Positions 9,155-19,654 of a stretch of DNA of 59,975 nucleotides are shown in pieces (position 1 is the first letter of the stretch; each line of letters begins with the position of its first letter). The translations under genes and the position numbers were made by a program. Under the pieces are notes generated by a model. It worked only from the letters and a program-made list of their open reading frames with translations, was not told the origin of the DNA and did no database searches. Source of the DNA: Bacillota bacterium (lineage in GTDB: Bacteria > Bacillota > Clostridia > Acetivibrionales > DSM-1351); contig JAEXOY010000001.1 in NCBI GenBank assembly GCA_023439045.1, positions 1 through 59,975 of the forward strand, read 5' to 3'.

Positions 9155-12100
9155 ACTTAATAAGTCATTAGAAAAGGGAATTGCTATTATATTAAGTATA
9201 TTAATATGCTTACAATTGTTTCAAGCTAATTTAGGTCTATCAGTTAGAGCGGCAACTCCTGAAATTCCAGACCAATTTACTATTACTGTTTCGGATGGAA
9301 TGCAACCAATTAAGGATGCGTCTGTTAATATCTACAATTCAGGTGAAGACAGTATTCTATACTCAGCAAATACTGATGACAACGGAGCAGCTGTATTTAG
9401 CCAAATTACTTCATTAAGGGACGATTCATTGGAGCTTTCCTTGGAGTATTCGGTGTCAAAAATAGGATATACTGACTGCGCAAAAACTCCTTTTACCGTA
9501 TCAAGTAGTAGTGCAATTAGCTGGGACGGAAATATTGATGTTACACTAGTACCAATCCCTACTAAAACTGTTGAAGGGGTAGTTACCGATTCAGCTATTG
9601 GTGTTTCTGGAGCTGCAGTTACTCTAGATGGATATCAGCAATATTCAGTGAGTACTGGCCCAGATGGATCATTTTCGATTCCCGGAGTTTACGACATAGG
9701 AACATATGATATTACTGTTCAACATGATGACTATATACTTTATAATGGTACAGCTGATCTCAACGCACCAAATATTATTACTGTGATACCAAAGGCTGAC
9801 CAAGTACCGCTGGCGTTTGAATATCCAACGCCATCCTCTATAGCCTTTGGAACAGCTTTTACAAATGTGGTTTCGGGTGGAAGTGGGACAGGTGAGCTAT
9901 CTTATTCAGTTGTTAGCGGTTCTGATGTTGCAAATGTTAGCGATTCAGGAGAATTAAGTATATTAAAAGCCGGAGATATAACTATACAAGCTAAAAAAGA
10001 GGGAGACAGCTCATATAAAGCAGCTCTTGCACATTACTCTTTAACAATTACAACTGCTACCCAAGCAGCACTTACATTCAATAATATGGGACCAGTTAGT
10101 ATGACCTATGGAGATGGTGGCAACAAATTTAGCAATACTGTAAGTGGTGGAAGTGGTACTGGTGCAATTACATATTCCATTATTTCAGGAGATTCTGCTT
10201 CAGTAGATTCCTCTACAGGAGAAGTAACTATACTAAAATCAGGAAATGTTACTATTCAAGCAATAAAAGAAGGAGACGGAGCATATAATGCTGCTGCTGC
10301 TCAGTATTCTTTATCAATTGGGATAGCTACCCAATCAGCACTAACATTCAGTATTAGTGAGCCAGGAAATATAAAGTATGGAGATGGGGCTAATAAATTT
10401 GCCAATATGGCCATTGGTGGAAGTGGTACTGGAGCAATTACATATGCTATTATTTCTGGAGATTCTGCCACAATTAATTCTTCTACTGGCGAAGTAACTA
10501 TACTAAAGGCAGGAACTATTACTGTAAGAGCAACAAAGGCTGGGGACGATTGTTATGCTCCAACGACAGCAGATTACAGTTTAACTATAATAAAAGCAGA
10601 ACAGTCAAATTTTACATTTTCAGATGTTGCTCCGGATGATATTACTTTTTCAAGTACTAATAAAACTTACAAGAATGTTGCTATAGGTGGATCAGGCACA
10701 GGTGCTATAACCTACAGTATAATTAGTGATACAACTAATTCTACTATTAACCCTGTTAATGGAGAAATCAACTATAAAAAAGCGGGAACAATAAAGGTTA
10801 GGGCAACAAAAAGCGGCGACAGTTGCTATAATCAAATATATACTGAGTATAATTTGACAATTCTAAAAGCAACGCAATCAGGATTCAGATTTAACATATC
10901 TAGTCCATCAAATATAACATATGGTTATAACAGTAATAGCTTTATAAATGTGGCTTCGGGAGGGGAGAGCTCGGGTCAAATTACCTATTCGATAGTCACT
11001 GGTCTTAATTGTGCAGAGGTTAATTCTGTTACAGGAGAACTGACAATTAAAAGTTCAGGAACAGTAACTGTAAAAGCTGTAAGGGAAGAGGATGAACAAT
11101 ATAAATCGGCTTCAGCTACATATCAACTTACAATAAATAAGGCAAATCAGTCAGGCTTCTCATTTGCTAATCCAAATCCATCTAGCGTAACCTTCGATAT
11201 TTTGAATACTCAATTTCAAAATATTGCAAGCGGAGGTCAGTCATCACAAGCCGTAATTTACAGTATAGCTAGTGGAGATGCAGCAACTGTTGATAACGCT
11301 GGAGTGGTGCATATAACTAAAGCTGGAATTGTAATGGTGAAAGCGGTAAAACCCGGAGATTCTTGCTATAACGATGTAACAACAACATATGTATTTACGA
11401 TAAATAGAGCAGAGCAGGTGGGCTTTGGATTTCAAGATACTGCTGGTACCTTCAATATTACCTATGGTGAAAATGGTAATAAATTTATAAATTTAGCGTC
11501 TGGTGGACAAAGCAGCAAACCAATTGTATATAGTATTAGCAGTGGTAATGCTGCGACAGTGAGTTCCCAGTCGGGAGAGATTACTGTACTTAAGGGTGGC
11601 ATAGTAACCGTTATTGCAACAAGGGATATGGACGAGAGATACAATGCTGTTTCTGAGTCATATACTTTGAATATTGATAGGGCTAATCAAACAGGCTTTT
11701 CTTTTTTAACCCAAGGTGTAATAGATTTACCATATGGTCAAGATTTCATTAATACCGCTCAGGGAGGTCAGAGCACTGGAACCATTGGCTACTCATGTAG
11801 TTATGACCCAAATGGAGTAATAAGTATTAATACCAGTACAGGTGCAGTTGAAATTAATAACGGTAAATATGGTAGCGTAACAATTCAAGCCATTAAAGTA
11901 GGAGATGAAAGATATTATGATACAAGTGCACAATATGTATTAAATGTTTTAGTGCAGGAACCTCCCACAAATACATATACCTTAAGTGGTGAAAAAAAGA
12001 ATGGAAGCGGATGGTTTACGGGAGATGTTACTATTATACCTAGTTCAGAATACCAAATTAGCACTTCTAATAAAATACGAGGTAATAATTGGACAAATTC

Positions 12101-15100
12101 ACTAAAAGTAACTAAAGAAGGGCAAGAAGAAGTACCCGTATACATTAAGAATAAAAATACAAAGGTTATTTATGATGTTGTAAAAATCACAGATTTAAAA
12201 CTTGACAAGACTGCACCGACAAATCTAAAAATTGAATACTCAACATCAGTTCTTGATACTATATTGGAAGGTATATCTTTTGGATTTTACAATGCAGATG
12301 TAATTGTTTCTGCTAAGGCTGATGACGCGATATCTGGGGTAGATAATTTCACGTATAGTTGCATTGTTGACAGTGGAGCTAGTAGCATTAATAATGGAGT
12401 AGCAAACACCGTAATTAGCGCTGATAACATTACTTATTCGAATAACGGTAAATCAGCGTTGGCAACATTCAAGATTAGCCCACAGTTTAGAGGAAAAGTA
12501 TTTCTTCAAGCAATGGATGTTGCTGGAAATAGCACACAGAGTTTAGATAGTAAGGTGGTTGTAGTTGATAATGTTGCACCCGGAGTAACAGTAACTTATG
12601 ATAATTATAATGCACAAAAAGGCAGTGTTTATCCTTCAAACAGAACTGCAACTATTAGAGTTACTGAGGCTAATTTTTACGAAGGCGATGTTAATATTAC
12701 AGTTGGGAGTAAGTCGTCAGTAAGTAGTGACTATTCGTTCTCAAATCCAACACCTACATTCTCAAAAAATGGAGATGAATATACAGCAAGTATTTTGTTT
12801 GATAAAGATGCTCATTACTCCTTTGATATAAAATATAAGGATAAATCTGGGAATATTTATGACGATTATACTGAAGATGTTTTTACAATTGACAAAACTC
12901 CACCAACAAATTTTAAAATAGAATACAGCACTTCTGTTCTTGATACTATAATGGAAGGTGTATCTTTTGGATTTTACAATGCAGATGTAACTGTTACTGT
13001 TAAGGCAGATGACGCGATATCTGGAGTGGATAATTTCACTTATAGTTGCGTTGTTGACAGTGGAGTTAGTAGTATTAATAATGGAGTAGCAAACACGATA
13101 ATTAGCGCTGATAACATTACTTATTCTAATGACGGTAAATCTGCGTTAGCGACATTCAAGATTAGCCCACAGTTTAGAGGAAGGGTATTCCTTGAGGCTA
13201 TGGACGTTGCTGGAAATAGCGCACAGAGTTCAGATAGTAAGGTGGTTGTAGTTGATAATGTTGCACCCGGAGTAACAGTAACATATGATAATTATGACGC
13301 AAAAAATGGAAGTTTCTATTCTACAGATAGAACTGCAACAATTAGAATTAATGAGGCTAATTTTTATGAAGGTGATGTTGAAATAACAGTTGGGAGTAGG
13401 TCGTCAGTAAATAGTGACTATTCTTTCTCAAATCCAACTCCTACATTCTCAAAAAGTGGAGATGAATACACAGCAAGTATTTTGTTTGATAAAGATGCTC
13501 ATTACTCCTTCGATATAAAATGTACGGATAAATCTGGGAATATATATGACAGTTATAATGAAGATGTTTTTACAATTGACAAAACTCCACCAACAAACTT
13601 AAAAATAGAATACAGTAGTTCAGTTCTTGATACTATTATGGAAGGTGTCTCTTTTGGATTTTACAATGCAGATGTAACTGTTACTGCTAAGGCAGATGAC
13701 GCGATATCTGGGGTGAATAATTTCACGTATAGTTGTATTATTGACAGTGGAGCTAGTGGCACTAATAATGGAGTATCAAACACAATTATTAGCGCTGATA
13801 AGATTACTTATTCCAATGACGGTAAATCTGCACTGGCGACATTCAAGATTAGTCCACAGTTTAGGGGGAAGGTATTCCTTCAAGCAATGGATGCTTCTGG
13901 AAATACCTCTCAGATTACAGATAGTAAGGTGATTGTAGTTGATAATGTCGCACCTGGAGTTTCTGTATCTTATGATAATTACAATGGACTAAATGGCAAT
14001 TTTTATTCTTCAAATAGAACTGCAACTATTAGAATTACTGAGGCTAATTTTTATGTAGGTGATGTTAATATTACTGTTGGGAGTAAGCCATCAATGAATG
14101 GAAACTATTCGTTCTCAAGCCCAATGCCTACATTCATAAAAAATGGAGATGTATATACTGGAAGCATTGTGTTTGAACAAGATGCTCAATACTCCTTCGA
14201 TATTAAATGTAAGGATAAGTCAGGGAATGTCTATGACAATTATAGTGAAGATGTTTTTACAATTGACAAAACTCCTCCCCAAGGCTCCATTCACATTGGA
14301 AACTGGAGTTCTTCTGTTGGACAAATGTGGAATACATTTTTTGAGACCATTACATTTGGGTTGTGGACTAACAAAGAGGTAAACGTTGTTATAGCTAGCA
14401 ATGATAATTTAAGTGGAGTAAAAAGTGTTAAATATTTAAAGTCTAACGTTCCTCTTTCTATGAAACAAATTAAGGAAACAAGTACATGGCAGGAGGGAGT
14501 GGCAGGAAGCACTTCATTTAGTATTAATAAAGATGAAGAAGTAATAATTTATGCTTGTATTTTTGATTTTTCAGGAAATTACACATATTTAAATTCTGAT
14601 GGTGTGATATTTGATGGCACAACTCCAGATGTAGAAAGCTTAGCGCCTCAAATTTCATTATCTACAGATAAACCATCAGAAAATTCCTTGTTTAATGGAG
14701 ATGTTAAGGTAAATATTAAAGTTGTTGATCCGACTATTAATGGAACATATTCGGGACTCAAGAATATAGGATATCAGGTAGTTAATATGGGAAATATTAC
14801 TGACCAAGGAACATTATACAACTTTGAAAAGAAAAACCCATCAAAAGTGGACCTTAATCAAGAGTGGAAAGGCGAAATTACAGTTAAAGCAGAAAGTAAT
14901 AATAGTAATGATGTTATAGTAAAACTTACCGCTAGCGATAATGCCGGTAATATAATTACAAAGTCATTACCACTAAAAATTGATATTACTTCCCCAAAGG
15001 TTGAGGTTTCTTTTGATAATAACGTGCAGGATAGTAATTTTAATGGTTACTTCAATAACAACAGAACTGCCACTATAAAAGTTATTGAAAGGAACTTTGA

Positions 15101-16730
15101 TAAAGCAGATGTTAAATTAAATGCCATAGGAACGGATGGGTCAATACCTCAGTTAACGGAGTGGGAAGTGACAAATGGAACCGAAAACAAAGATAATACA
15201 ATTCATACTATGAAGGTTATTTTTTCAAATGATGGAGATTATATTTTTGATATAAATTTCTCTGATATGGCTAATAACAAGTGCAACAATATAAATTATA
15301 CGAATTCGGTTAGTCCAAATAAGTTTACTATTGACAAGATTGATCCTATAGTTTCAGTATCATATAACAATAATAGTGCAAAGAATGTAAATTATTACAA
15401 TGCTAAAAGAGTAGCAACCATAAAGATTTCTGAGCATAATTTTGATACGAGCAGGGTTAATATAAGCCTATCAGCAAGTGATGCTGGAAGAAATGTTAAT
15501 ACACCGCGAGTTAGTGAGTGGCATTCTCAGGGAGATGTTCATACTGCAACAATTAATTTTGATAAGGATGCTTATTACTCTTTTGATGTTGACTATACAG
15601 ATAAGGCAGGCAACAAGGCCTCTGACTTTAGTTCCCAAAGCTTTTATGTTGATACGGTTGCTCCTAAGCTTGAAATAAAAGGTGTAAAAGATAGCTCAGC
15701 AAATAGTGGAGATGTAATACCTGTTATATCCTATTCTGATACTAACATAGACAATAATAGTGTAGGAATAAATTTAAGTGGTGCAAACAGAAAAGAAGTG
15801 AAAGAAGATGGGACAATTAGAAAATCAGGGAATGAGACCATATTCACATTTAAAAACTTTGAAAGAAGTAAGGAAATGGACGATATGTATACGTTAACTG
15901 CATCAGTACAAGACTATGCAGGAAATAGTTCTCAACAAAAAATCAGGTTCTCTGTTAATAGATTTGGCTCTACATATTCACTTGATGAGGAATGTCAAAG
16001 CTTTTTAGGAAAGTACATTCAGAGTGAAAAAGATATTATTTTGGAAGAGACAAATGTTGATATACTTGAGGATATTAAGATCACACTGTTTAAGGATAAC
16101 TCTAGTAGAGTACTTGAAAAAGGGCGTGACTATACTATTGAAGAAATTCGCGGCAATAACATGTGGCACCAGTATACTTATTCTATAAACAAAAGTAATT
16201 TTGCTGAGGATGGCGTATATAAACTCGTTGTTTACTCAGTTGATTATGCCGATAATAAGTCTCAAAATATTATGGATTCAAAGAAGTGTGAAATTAACTT
16301 TGCAGTTGATAAAACAAAACCCAATATTATAGTATCAGATTTAGAGACTGGAAAGACTTATGCTGTAACAAACAAGTCAGTAGCCTTTGATGCTAAAGAT
16401 AATCTAAAATTACAGGCTATCGAGGTCTTACTAGATAATAAGAATTGGAAAAAATGGAGTGGGGATGAAATTGCTGATAATAAGAATGTAACCGATTTAA
16501 TATTTGAGATAGCTGGGGATTCAACAGATTCTCATAGTGCAAAGATTACAGCGACTGATGCTGCTGGTAATATGAGCACAGTGGATATTGACAATTTTTA
16601 TGTTACAACTAATTTGTGGGTAAGATTTGTAAATAACAAGCCTGTTATGATGGGTTCATTTGGTGGGATTACTCTCATTTCGCTAGCATCTGGATATGTA
16701 GTATTTAGAAGAAAGAGGTTTAGTAAATAG
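9144..16730 (+). CDS. giant secreted/membrane-anchored Ig-like repeat surface protein
   Basis: A 2528-residue protein. It has a signal peptide (basic start, hydrophobic core LSILICLQLF, probable cleavage after VRA). A carboxypeptidase-regulatory-like beta domain follows at about 130-220. About eight 88-residue repeats with GGSGTGAITYSI and a terminal GD-x-x-Y motif cover about 220-935. Three almost identical 229-residue repeats (DKTxPTNxKIEYS...) cover about 1020-1707, followed by more diverged Ig-like domains. The C-terminus is a hydrophobic helix plus RRKRFSK with no LPXTG, so anchoring is probably by membrane insertion. The ATG at 9144 is favoured over the GTG at 9132 by the aggag site at 9129. 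An adhesion or scaffold role is inferred. Confidence 0.88.
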   Translation: MQSKLNKSLEKGIAIILSILICLQLFQANLGLSVRAATPEIPDQFTITVSDGMQPIKDASVNIYNSGEDSILYSANTDDNGAAVFSQITSLRDDSLELSLEYSVSKIGYTDCAKTPFTVSSSSAISWDGNIDVTLVPIPTKTVEGVVTDSAIGVSGAAVTLDGYQQYSVSTGPDGSFSIPGVYDIGTYDITVQHDDYILYNGTADLNAPNIITVIPKADQVPLAFEYPTPSSIAFGTAFTNVVSGGSGTGELSYSVVSGSDVANVSDSGELSILKAGDITIQAKKEGDSSYKAALAHYSLTITTATQAALTFNNMGPVSMTYGDGGNKFSNTVSGGSGTGAITYSIISGDSASVDSSTGEVTILKSGNVTIQAIKEGDGAYNAAAAQYSLSIGIATQSALTFSISEPGNIKYGDGANKFANMAIGGSGTGAITYAIISGDSATINSSTGEVTILKAGTITVRATKAGDDCYAPTTADYSLTIIKAEQSNFTFSDVAPDDITFSSTNKTYKNVAIGGSGTGAITYSIISDTTNSTINPVNGEINYKKAGTIKVRATKSGDSCYNQIYTEYNLTILKATQSGFRFNISSPSNITYGYNSNSFINVASGGESSGQITYSIVTGLNCAEVNSVTGELTIKSSGTVTVKAVREEDEQYKSASATYQLTINKANQSGFSFANPNPSSVTFDILNTQFQNIASGGQSSQAVIYSIASGDAATVDNAGVVHITKAGIVMVKAVKPGDSCYNDVTTTYVFTINRAEQVGFGFQDTAGTFNITYGENGNKFINLASGGQSSKPIVYSISSGNAATVSSQSGEITVLKGGIVTVIATRDMDERYNAVSESYTLNIDRANQTGFSFLTQGVIDLPYGQDFINTAQGGQSTGTIGYSCSYDPNGVISINTSTGAVEINNGKYGSVTIQAIKVGDERYYDTSAQYVLNVLVQEPPTNTYTLSGEKKNGSGWFTGDVTIIPSSEYQISTSNKIRGNNWTNSLKVTKEGQEEVPVYIKNKNTKVIYDVVKITDLKLDKTAPTNLKIEYSTSVLDTILEGISFGFYNADVIVSAKADDAISGVDNFTYSCIVDSGASSINNGVANTVISADNITYSNNGKSALATFKISPQFRGKVFLQAMDVAGNSTQSLDSKVVVVDNVAPGVTVTYDNYNAQKGSVYPSNRTATIRVTEANFYEGDVNITVGSKSSVSSDYSFSNPTPTFSKNGDEYTASILFDKDAHYSFDIKYKDKSGNIYDDYTEDVFTIDKTPPTNFKIEYSTSVLDTIMEGVSFGFYNADVTVTVKADDAISGVDNFTYSCVVDSGVSSINNGVANTIISADNITYSNDGKSALATFKISPQFRGRVFLEAMDVAGNSAQSSDSKVVVVDNVAPGVTVTYDNYDAKNGSFYSTDRTATIRINEANFYEGDVEITVGSRSSVNSDYSFSNPTPTFSKSGDEYTASILFDKDAHYSFDIKCTDKSGNIYDSYNEDVFTIDKTPPTNLKIEYSSSVLDTIMEGVSFGFYNADVTVTAKADDAISGVNNFTYSCIIDSGASGTNNGVSNTIISADKITYSNDGKSALATFKISPQFRGKVFLQAMDASGNTSQITDSKVIVVDNVAPGVSVSYDNYNGLNGNFYSSNRTATIRITEANFYVGDVNITVGSKPSMNGNYSFSSPMPTFIKNGDVYTGSIVFEQDAQYSFDIKCKDKSGNVYDNYSEDVFTIDKTPPQGSIHIGNWSSSVGQMWNTFFETITFGLWTNKEVNVVIASNDNLSGVKSVKYLKSNVPLSMKQIKETSTWQEGVAGSTSFSINKDEEVIIYACIFDFSGNYTYLNSDGVIFDGTTPDVESLAPQISLSTDKPSENSLFNGDVKVNIKVVDPTINGTYSGLKNIGYQVVNMGNITDQGTLYNFEKKNPSKVDLNQEWKGEITVKAESNNSNDVIVKLTASDNAGNIITKSLPLKIDITSPKVEVSFDNNVQDSNFNGYFNNNRTATIKVIERNFDKADVKLNAIGTDGSIPQLTEWEVTNGTENKDNTIHTMKVIFSNDGDYIFDINFSDMANNKCNNINYTNSVSPNKFTIDKIDPIVSVSYNNNSAKNVNYYNAKRVATIKISEHNFDTSRVNISLSASDAGRNVNTPRVSEWHSQGDVHTATINFDKDAYYSFDVDYTDKAGNKASDFSSQSFYVDTVAPKLEIKGVKDSSANSGDVIPVISYSDTNIDNNSVGINLSGANRKEVKEDGTIRKSGNETIFTFKNFERSKEMDDMYTLTASVQDYAGNSSQQKIRFSVNRFGSTYSLDEECQSFLGKYIQSEKDIILEETNVDILEDIKITLFKDNSSRVLEKGRDYTIEEIRGNNMWHQYTYSINKSNFAEDGVYKLVVYSVDYADNKSQNIMDSKKCEINFAVDKTKPNIIVSDLETGKTYAVTNKSVAFDAKDNLKLQAIEVLLDNKNWKKWSGDEIADNKNVTDLIFEIAGDSTDSHSAKITATDAAGNMSTVDIDNFYVTTNLWVRFVNNKPVMMGSFGGITLISLASGYVVFRRKRFSK
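9810..11950 (+). repeat. about eight 265-270-bp repeats encoding bacterial Ig-like (MBG-type) modules
   Basis: Repeat units begin near 9812, 10070, 10335, 10608, 10878, 11149, 11422 and 11692. Each encodes an aromatic-rich start, a GG(S/Q)-S/G-TG segment, a TVxS-TGE turn and a KxGDxxY end. They are diverged at DNA level, so this is an old expansion. Confidence 0.75.
12204..14264 (+). repeat. three tandem 687-bp in-frame repeats
   Basis: Units start at the GAC of the DKT(A/P)P motif at 12204, 12891 and 13578, and the next DKTPP is at 14265. Each interval is exactly 687 bp (229 codons). Long nucleotide stretches are identical between copies, which indicates recent duplication or gene conversion. 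Confidence 0.9.
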
Positions 16731-16742
16731 TAGATTAAATTA

Positions 16743-16780
16743 GAGTAAGGACTAGTGTAAATCAACACTAGTCCTTACTC
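16743..16780. terminator. bidirectional intrinsic terminator
   Basis: A perfect 16-bp stem (gagtaaggactagtgt and its complement) with a 6-nt loop lies between the convergent ends of the giant surface gene and the minus-strand membrane gene. It can serve both strands. Confidence 0.85.
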
Positions 16781-16782
16781 AT

Positions 16783-18216
16783 CTAATTAACCTTATAAAG
16801 AGTGTATTTATTATCTTCATAAACTGTCTTAATTTTATCGTCTAATACTAACACCTTAGATAATATGCTTGTGTTCTTTAGAAGAACATATTCTACATTA
16901 TATTTATTTATAAAATCCCAATATTTCATATCTAAAGAATAAGTTTTAACGTAGTCATCAAGTACTGTAACACCATTGAACGATTTAGTAAACAAATCAG
17001 CACGTCCATCAATCAGGGTAGGGATATCATTAAAAATTAAGTATCCTCCGTCACCATATTCTGACATTATGTTTTTTACAGATGGGTTACTGTTTATAAA
17101 TTTAACAGCGGCAACGGGATAGTGCTCATCTTCTTCTGACATCGTATTATTAATATTTAATAAAACGGTAGGAGTGAATATTAATCCAATAACAATTATT
17201 GAAAAAATAGTATTTAGTACTAGGTTTCGCTCGCTTACCTTTAGCTGCTTAGAAATTAAAGCAGTATATTTTAATGGTAGTTTACTTTTATAATAATTAA
17301 TAGATGGCGCAAAATATTTTGATGCTACAGGAAATACAAAAATAAATAAGAAAATGATATTTCTTAAATATACTATTGAAAAAACTGAAAAAATGGTTAT
17401 GAACATAATGTCTTTAAAGTTAATATCACCGTACCTTGTGAGAAATATCAAAAGGATGATAGAACCAAGCATATAGGGATACTGTATTAGAATGACGGGA
17501 TTCCACTCCTGAATAAAGCTTCTATCATATTGGAAGGTTCTAATTGTGTATAGATAAATATCGTATGTATAAGGATTTGCAAGAATTGCTAGCAGATATA
17601 TACTCATTAATCCAATGAACTTTTTGATGGATACTTCCTTAAATAAATAGTAGCCCCCAAGAATAATATATATTGGATATACACCGCCATGTAAGTTTAC
17701 ACCTAATATAATTATTAATATTACCAAATAATACTTCTTTTTTTCCATTAGTAGGCAAAAGATAATAAAAAGACAAAAGGAAATAATTTGAGGTCTTGGG
17801 GCTATACTTGCCAAACTACCAAACATAGAAAGCATTGCAATAAATAGAGAAATGGATAAATTTCCAGTTAGCTTGTTAGTCCATACAAATATTAAATAGT
17901 AAAGCAATAGGGACATTGTAAAACAAAAAAAATATACGCCTTTTATACCAAAAATAGAGTATATACAGTATATAAAAACACCAAACAACCATTCGTGATT
18001 AACCCATTTTAAACCTTGCTCCAATCCAAACCATGAGAAAGGGTCTGTTCGTGGTATGCCATTATTAATTATATACTCGCCTGCTTTTATGTGCCAATAA
18101 GTATCTGGATCTTTAGTTTTACCACTAACCAAAATAAGAATTATTAAAGCAAAACTATAAAAAATAATTATTTTTAAAAGCATCGAATTATCATATTTTT
18201 TTCTAAAAAGTAACAT
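16783..18216 (-). CDS. polytopic membrane protein, GT-C glycosyltransferase-like
   Basis: A 477-residue protein with about 10-12 membrane helices. Near the N-terminus it has DPDTYWHIKAGEYI and then PRTDPFSW. This acidic-aromatic first loop is typical of GT-C-like membrane proteins that use lipid-linked sugars. Near the C-terminus, GGYLIFNDIPTLIDGRADLF is the second hallmark of this uncharacterised family. I chose the ATG at 18216 because the gaggag site lies 8 nt before it; the TTG at 18231 overlaps that site. It faces the surface-protein operon, so modification of a surface protein or polymer is possible but unproven. Confidence 0.65.
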   Translation of the reverse strand: MLLFRKKYDNSMLLKIIIFYSFALIILILVSGKTKDPDTYWHIKAGEYIINNGIPRTDPFSWFGLEQGLKWVNHEWLFGVFIYCIYSIFGIKGVYFFCFTMSLLLYYLIFVWTNKLTGNLSISLFIAMLSMFGSLASIAPRPQIISFCLFIIFCLLMEKKKYYLVILIIILGVNLHGGVYPIYIILGGYYLFKEVSIKKFIGLMSIYLLAILANPYTYDIYLYTIRTFQYDRSFIQEWNPVILIQYPYMLGSIILLIFLTRYGDINFKDIMFITIFSVFSIVYLRNIIFLFIFVFPVASKYFAPSINYYKSKLPLKYTALISKQLKVSERNLVLNTIFSIIVIGLIFTPTVLLNINNTMSEEDEHYPVAAVKFINSNPSVKNIMSEYGDGGYLIFNDIPTLIDGRADLFTKSFNGVTVLDDYVKTYSLDMKYWDFINKYNVEYVLLKNTSILSKVLVLDDKIKTVYEDNKYTLYKVN

Positions 18217-18414
18217 GATATGTCTCCTCAATTTATAAAAATATTTGTCTTATTATGTAGTATATCTGGCATTTAAAATCAAATCAAGAAAAATATTCCT
18301 TTAGCCAGGCCAAATTTTGTCTAGGACTACCAATAAGGAAATATCCGCAACAGGAGATATGTACATAGTTGATAGTATGGTTTTTTATTTTATTGTAGAT
18401 TTATGAAATTAATG

Positions 18415-18443
18415 TTGACCTCTTATAAAATTAATGGTATTAT
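18415..18443 (+). promoter_or_regulatory. sigma-A type promoter of the Ser/Thr-rich toxin-like gene
   Basis: TTGACC and TATTAT are separated by exactly 17 bp. Transcription would start near 18450, about 30-40 bp before the gene. The rest of the 18217-18489 gap shows no other feature. Confidence 0.7.
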
Positions 18444-18489
18444 TTTCTAGAAATTAATTATATTAACCAAGCAGGAATAAAATGCAAGC

Positions 18490-19578
18490 TTGAAACACAT
18501 GATGAAGATGCATTCAGCAAATACAACCACAAAACCAGTAACGACAGTATCGGCACCTGCACCTAAGGTTTCAGCACAATCGGTAACTAAAACACCTACA
18601 CCTAAAAGCCAAGAGGCTGCTGCAACACTACATTTATCTTCTGTTACTACACCTTCTAATAACAAGTCAACAGCCCAAGTGAGTAATACTAATTCAAGTA
18701 AAGTTCCCACAACTACAACACTGGAAACAGCTAAAAAGATTCATTCGTATAATACAACTAATAGTGTCTCAAGTAGCAACACTACAAAGTCCAACACAGC
18801 ACAAGCTGCAAATTCTAATGCACCAAGCTACGTTCCCAAAACAACAACACAGCAAATTGGTGAGCAGTTAAATAAGATATATACTTCGCCTAGCACTAAT
18901 AATTCAAGTATTAATATTCTTATTAAAGATGATAATACTACTGTACCACAATGTGCAAAAGATAGTATAATTAAAAGTATTGAGCAAGGAGTTACATATA
19001 CACCCTCTAAAAATGAAACGCAACCTAAGATTACTTATACACAACCAACTAACGTAAATGGTTCTGCTATTACAGTGAATTTGCCTGCTACTCTCCAAAC
19101 TGAGGGTGTGGGGAATATTATTACAAATAGTGGCGGTGCTTATTATACGCAAACTAAAGGTAACAATATATTAGATGCTAAAATAAATCCTAATAATTAT
19201 AATGAAGATAAAGAATATGATAATAATGCAAAAGATCCACTAAGGGGAACAGATGCAAAAAATAAAGAAAGAAAGCAAGTCGATGATTCTTTAGGAAAAC
19301 GTGGTTCTAAAGAAAGGGAACAACAATCAGGCGAATTGCATGATTCCAAAAAAGGTGGAAGAAACGATAATAATAAGGCATGGGGAGATTTAAAGAATGG
19401 TAATTATTGGTTTGAGTTAGGCGATAAAATACCATTGATTATACCTGTTTTAAAAGAAAGTGCTACCAAGATAGCCGCTGTTGTAGAAGCTAAAGTTAGC
19501 CCTATTGTAATACCCAAGTCTTTAATTGATATTTGGACTCGGTCAATACCAGGATACAAACCGAAAGATTTGGTTTAA
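18490..19578 (+). CDS. Ser/Thr-rich polymorphic-toxin-like protein, possible start-codon frameshift
   Basis: A 362-codon frame. Residues 1-130 are low-complexity Ser/Thr/Asn/Pro with no signal peptide. Residues 148-201 (TTVPQCAKDS through ITVNLPAT) recur in the pseudogene at 20749. The last 160 residues differ from that copy, include a charged Lys/Asp/Gly stretch (KDPLRGTDAK, then GRNDNNKAWG) and end in a variable tip. A shared core with exchanged C-termini is the hallmark of polymorphic effectors. The TTG at 18490 lacks a well-placed ribosome site; the cagga site instead fits an ATG at 18482 that hits a stop after three codons. Secretion route and toxicity are unproven. Confidence 0.55.
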   Translation: MKHMMKMHSANTTTKPVTTVSAPAPKVSAQSVTKTPTPKSQEAAATLHLSSVTTPSNNKSTAQVSNTNSSKVPTTTTLETAKKIHSYNTTNSVSSSNTTKSNTAQAANSNAPSYVPKTTTQQIGEQLNKIYTSPSTNNSSINILIKDDNTTVPQCAKDSIIKSIEQGVTYTPSKNETQPKITYTQPTNVNGSAITVNLPATLQTEGVGNIITNSGGAYYTQTKGNNILDAKINPNNYNEDKEYDNNAKDPLRGTDAKNKERKQVDDSLGKRGSKEREQQSGELHDSKKGGRNDNNKAWGDLKNGNYWFELGDKIPLIIPVLKESATKIAAVVEAKVSPIVIPKSLIDIWTRSIPGYKPKDLV

Positions 19579-19654
19579 GTATACATAAAAATCAGATTGT
19601 GACAAGTGCAGTCAGAATCACATTAAATATTTCTAGAAAGGTGGATGAAGTGAT

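Noticed and set aside
16600..16730. LPXTG sortase anchor at the end of the giant surface protein
   Set aside because: There is a hydrophobic helix and basic tail, but no LPXTG-like motif before it.
18447..18710. Minus-strand 87-codon frame opposite the Ser/Thr-rich gene
   Set aside because: It is a mirror of the low-complexity coding strand and lacks a start signal.
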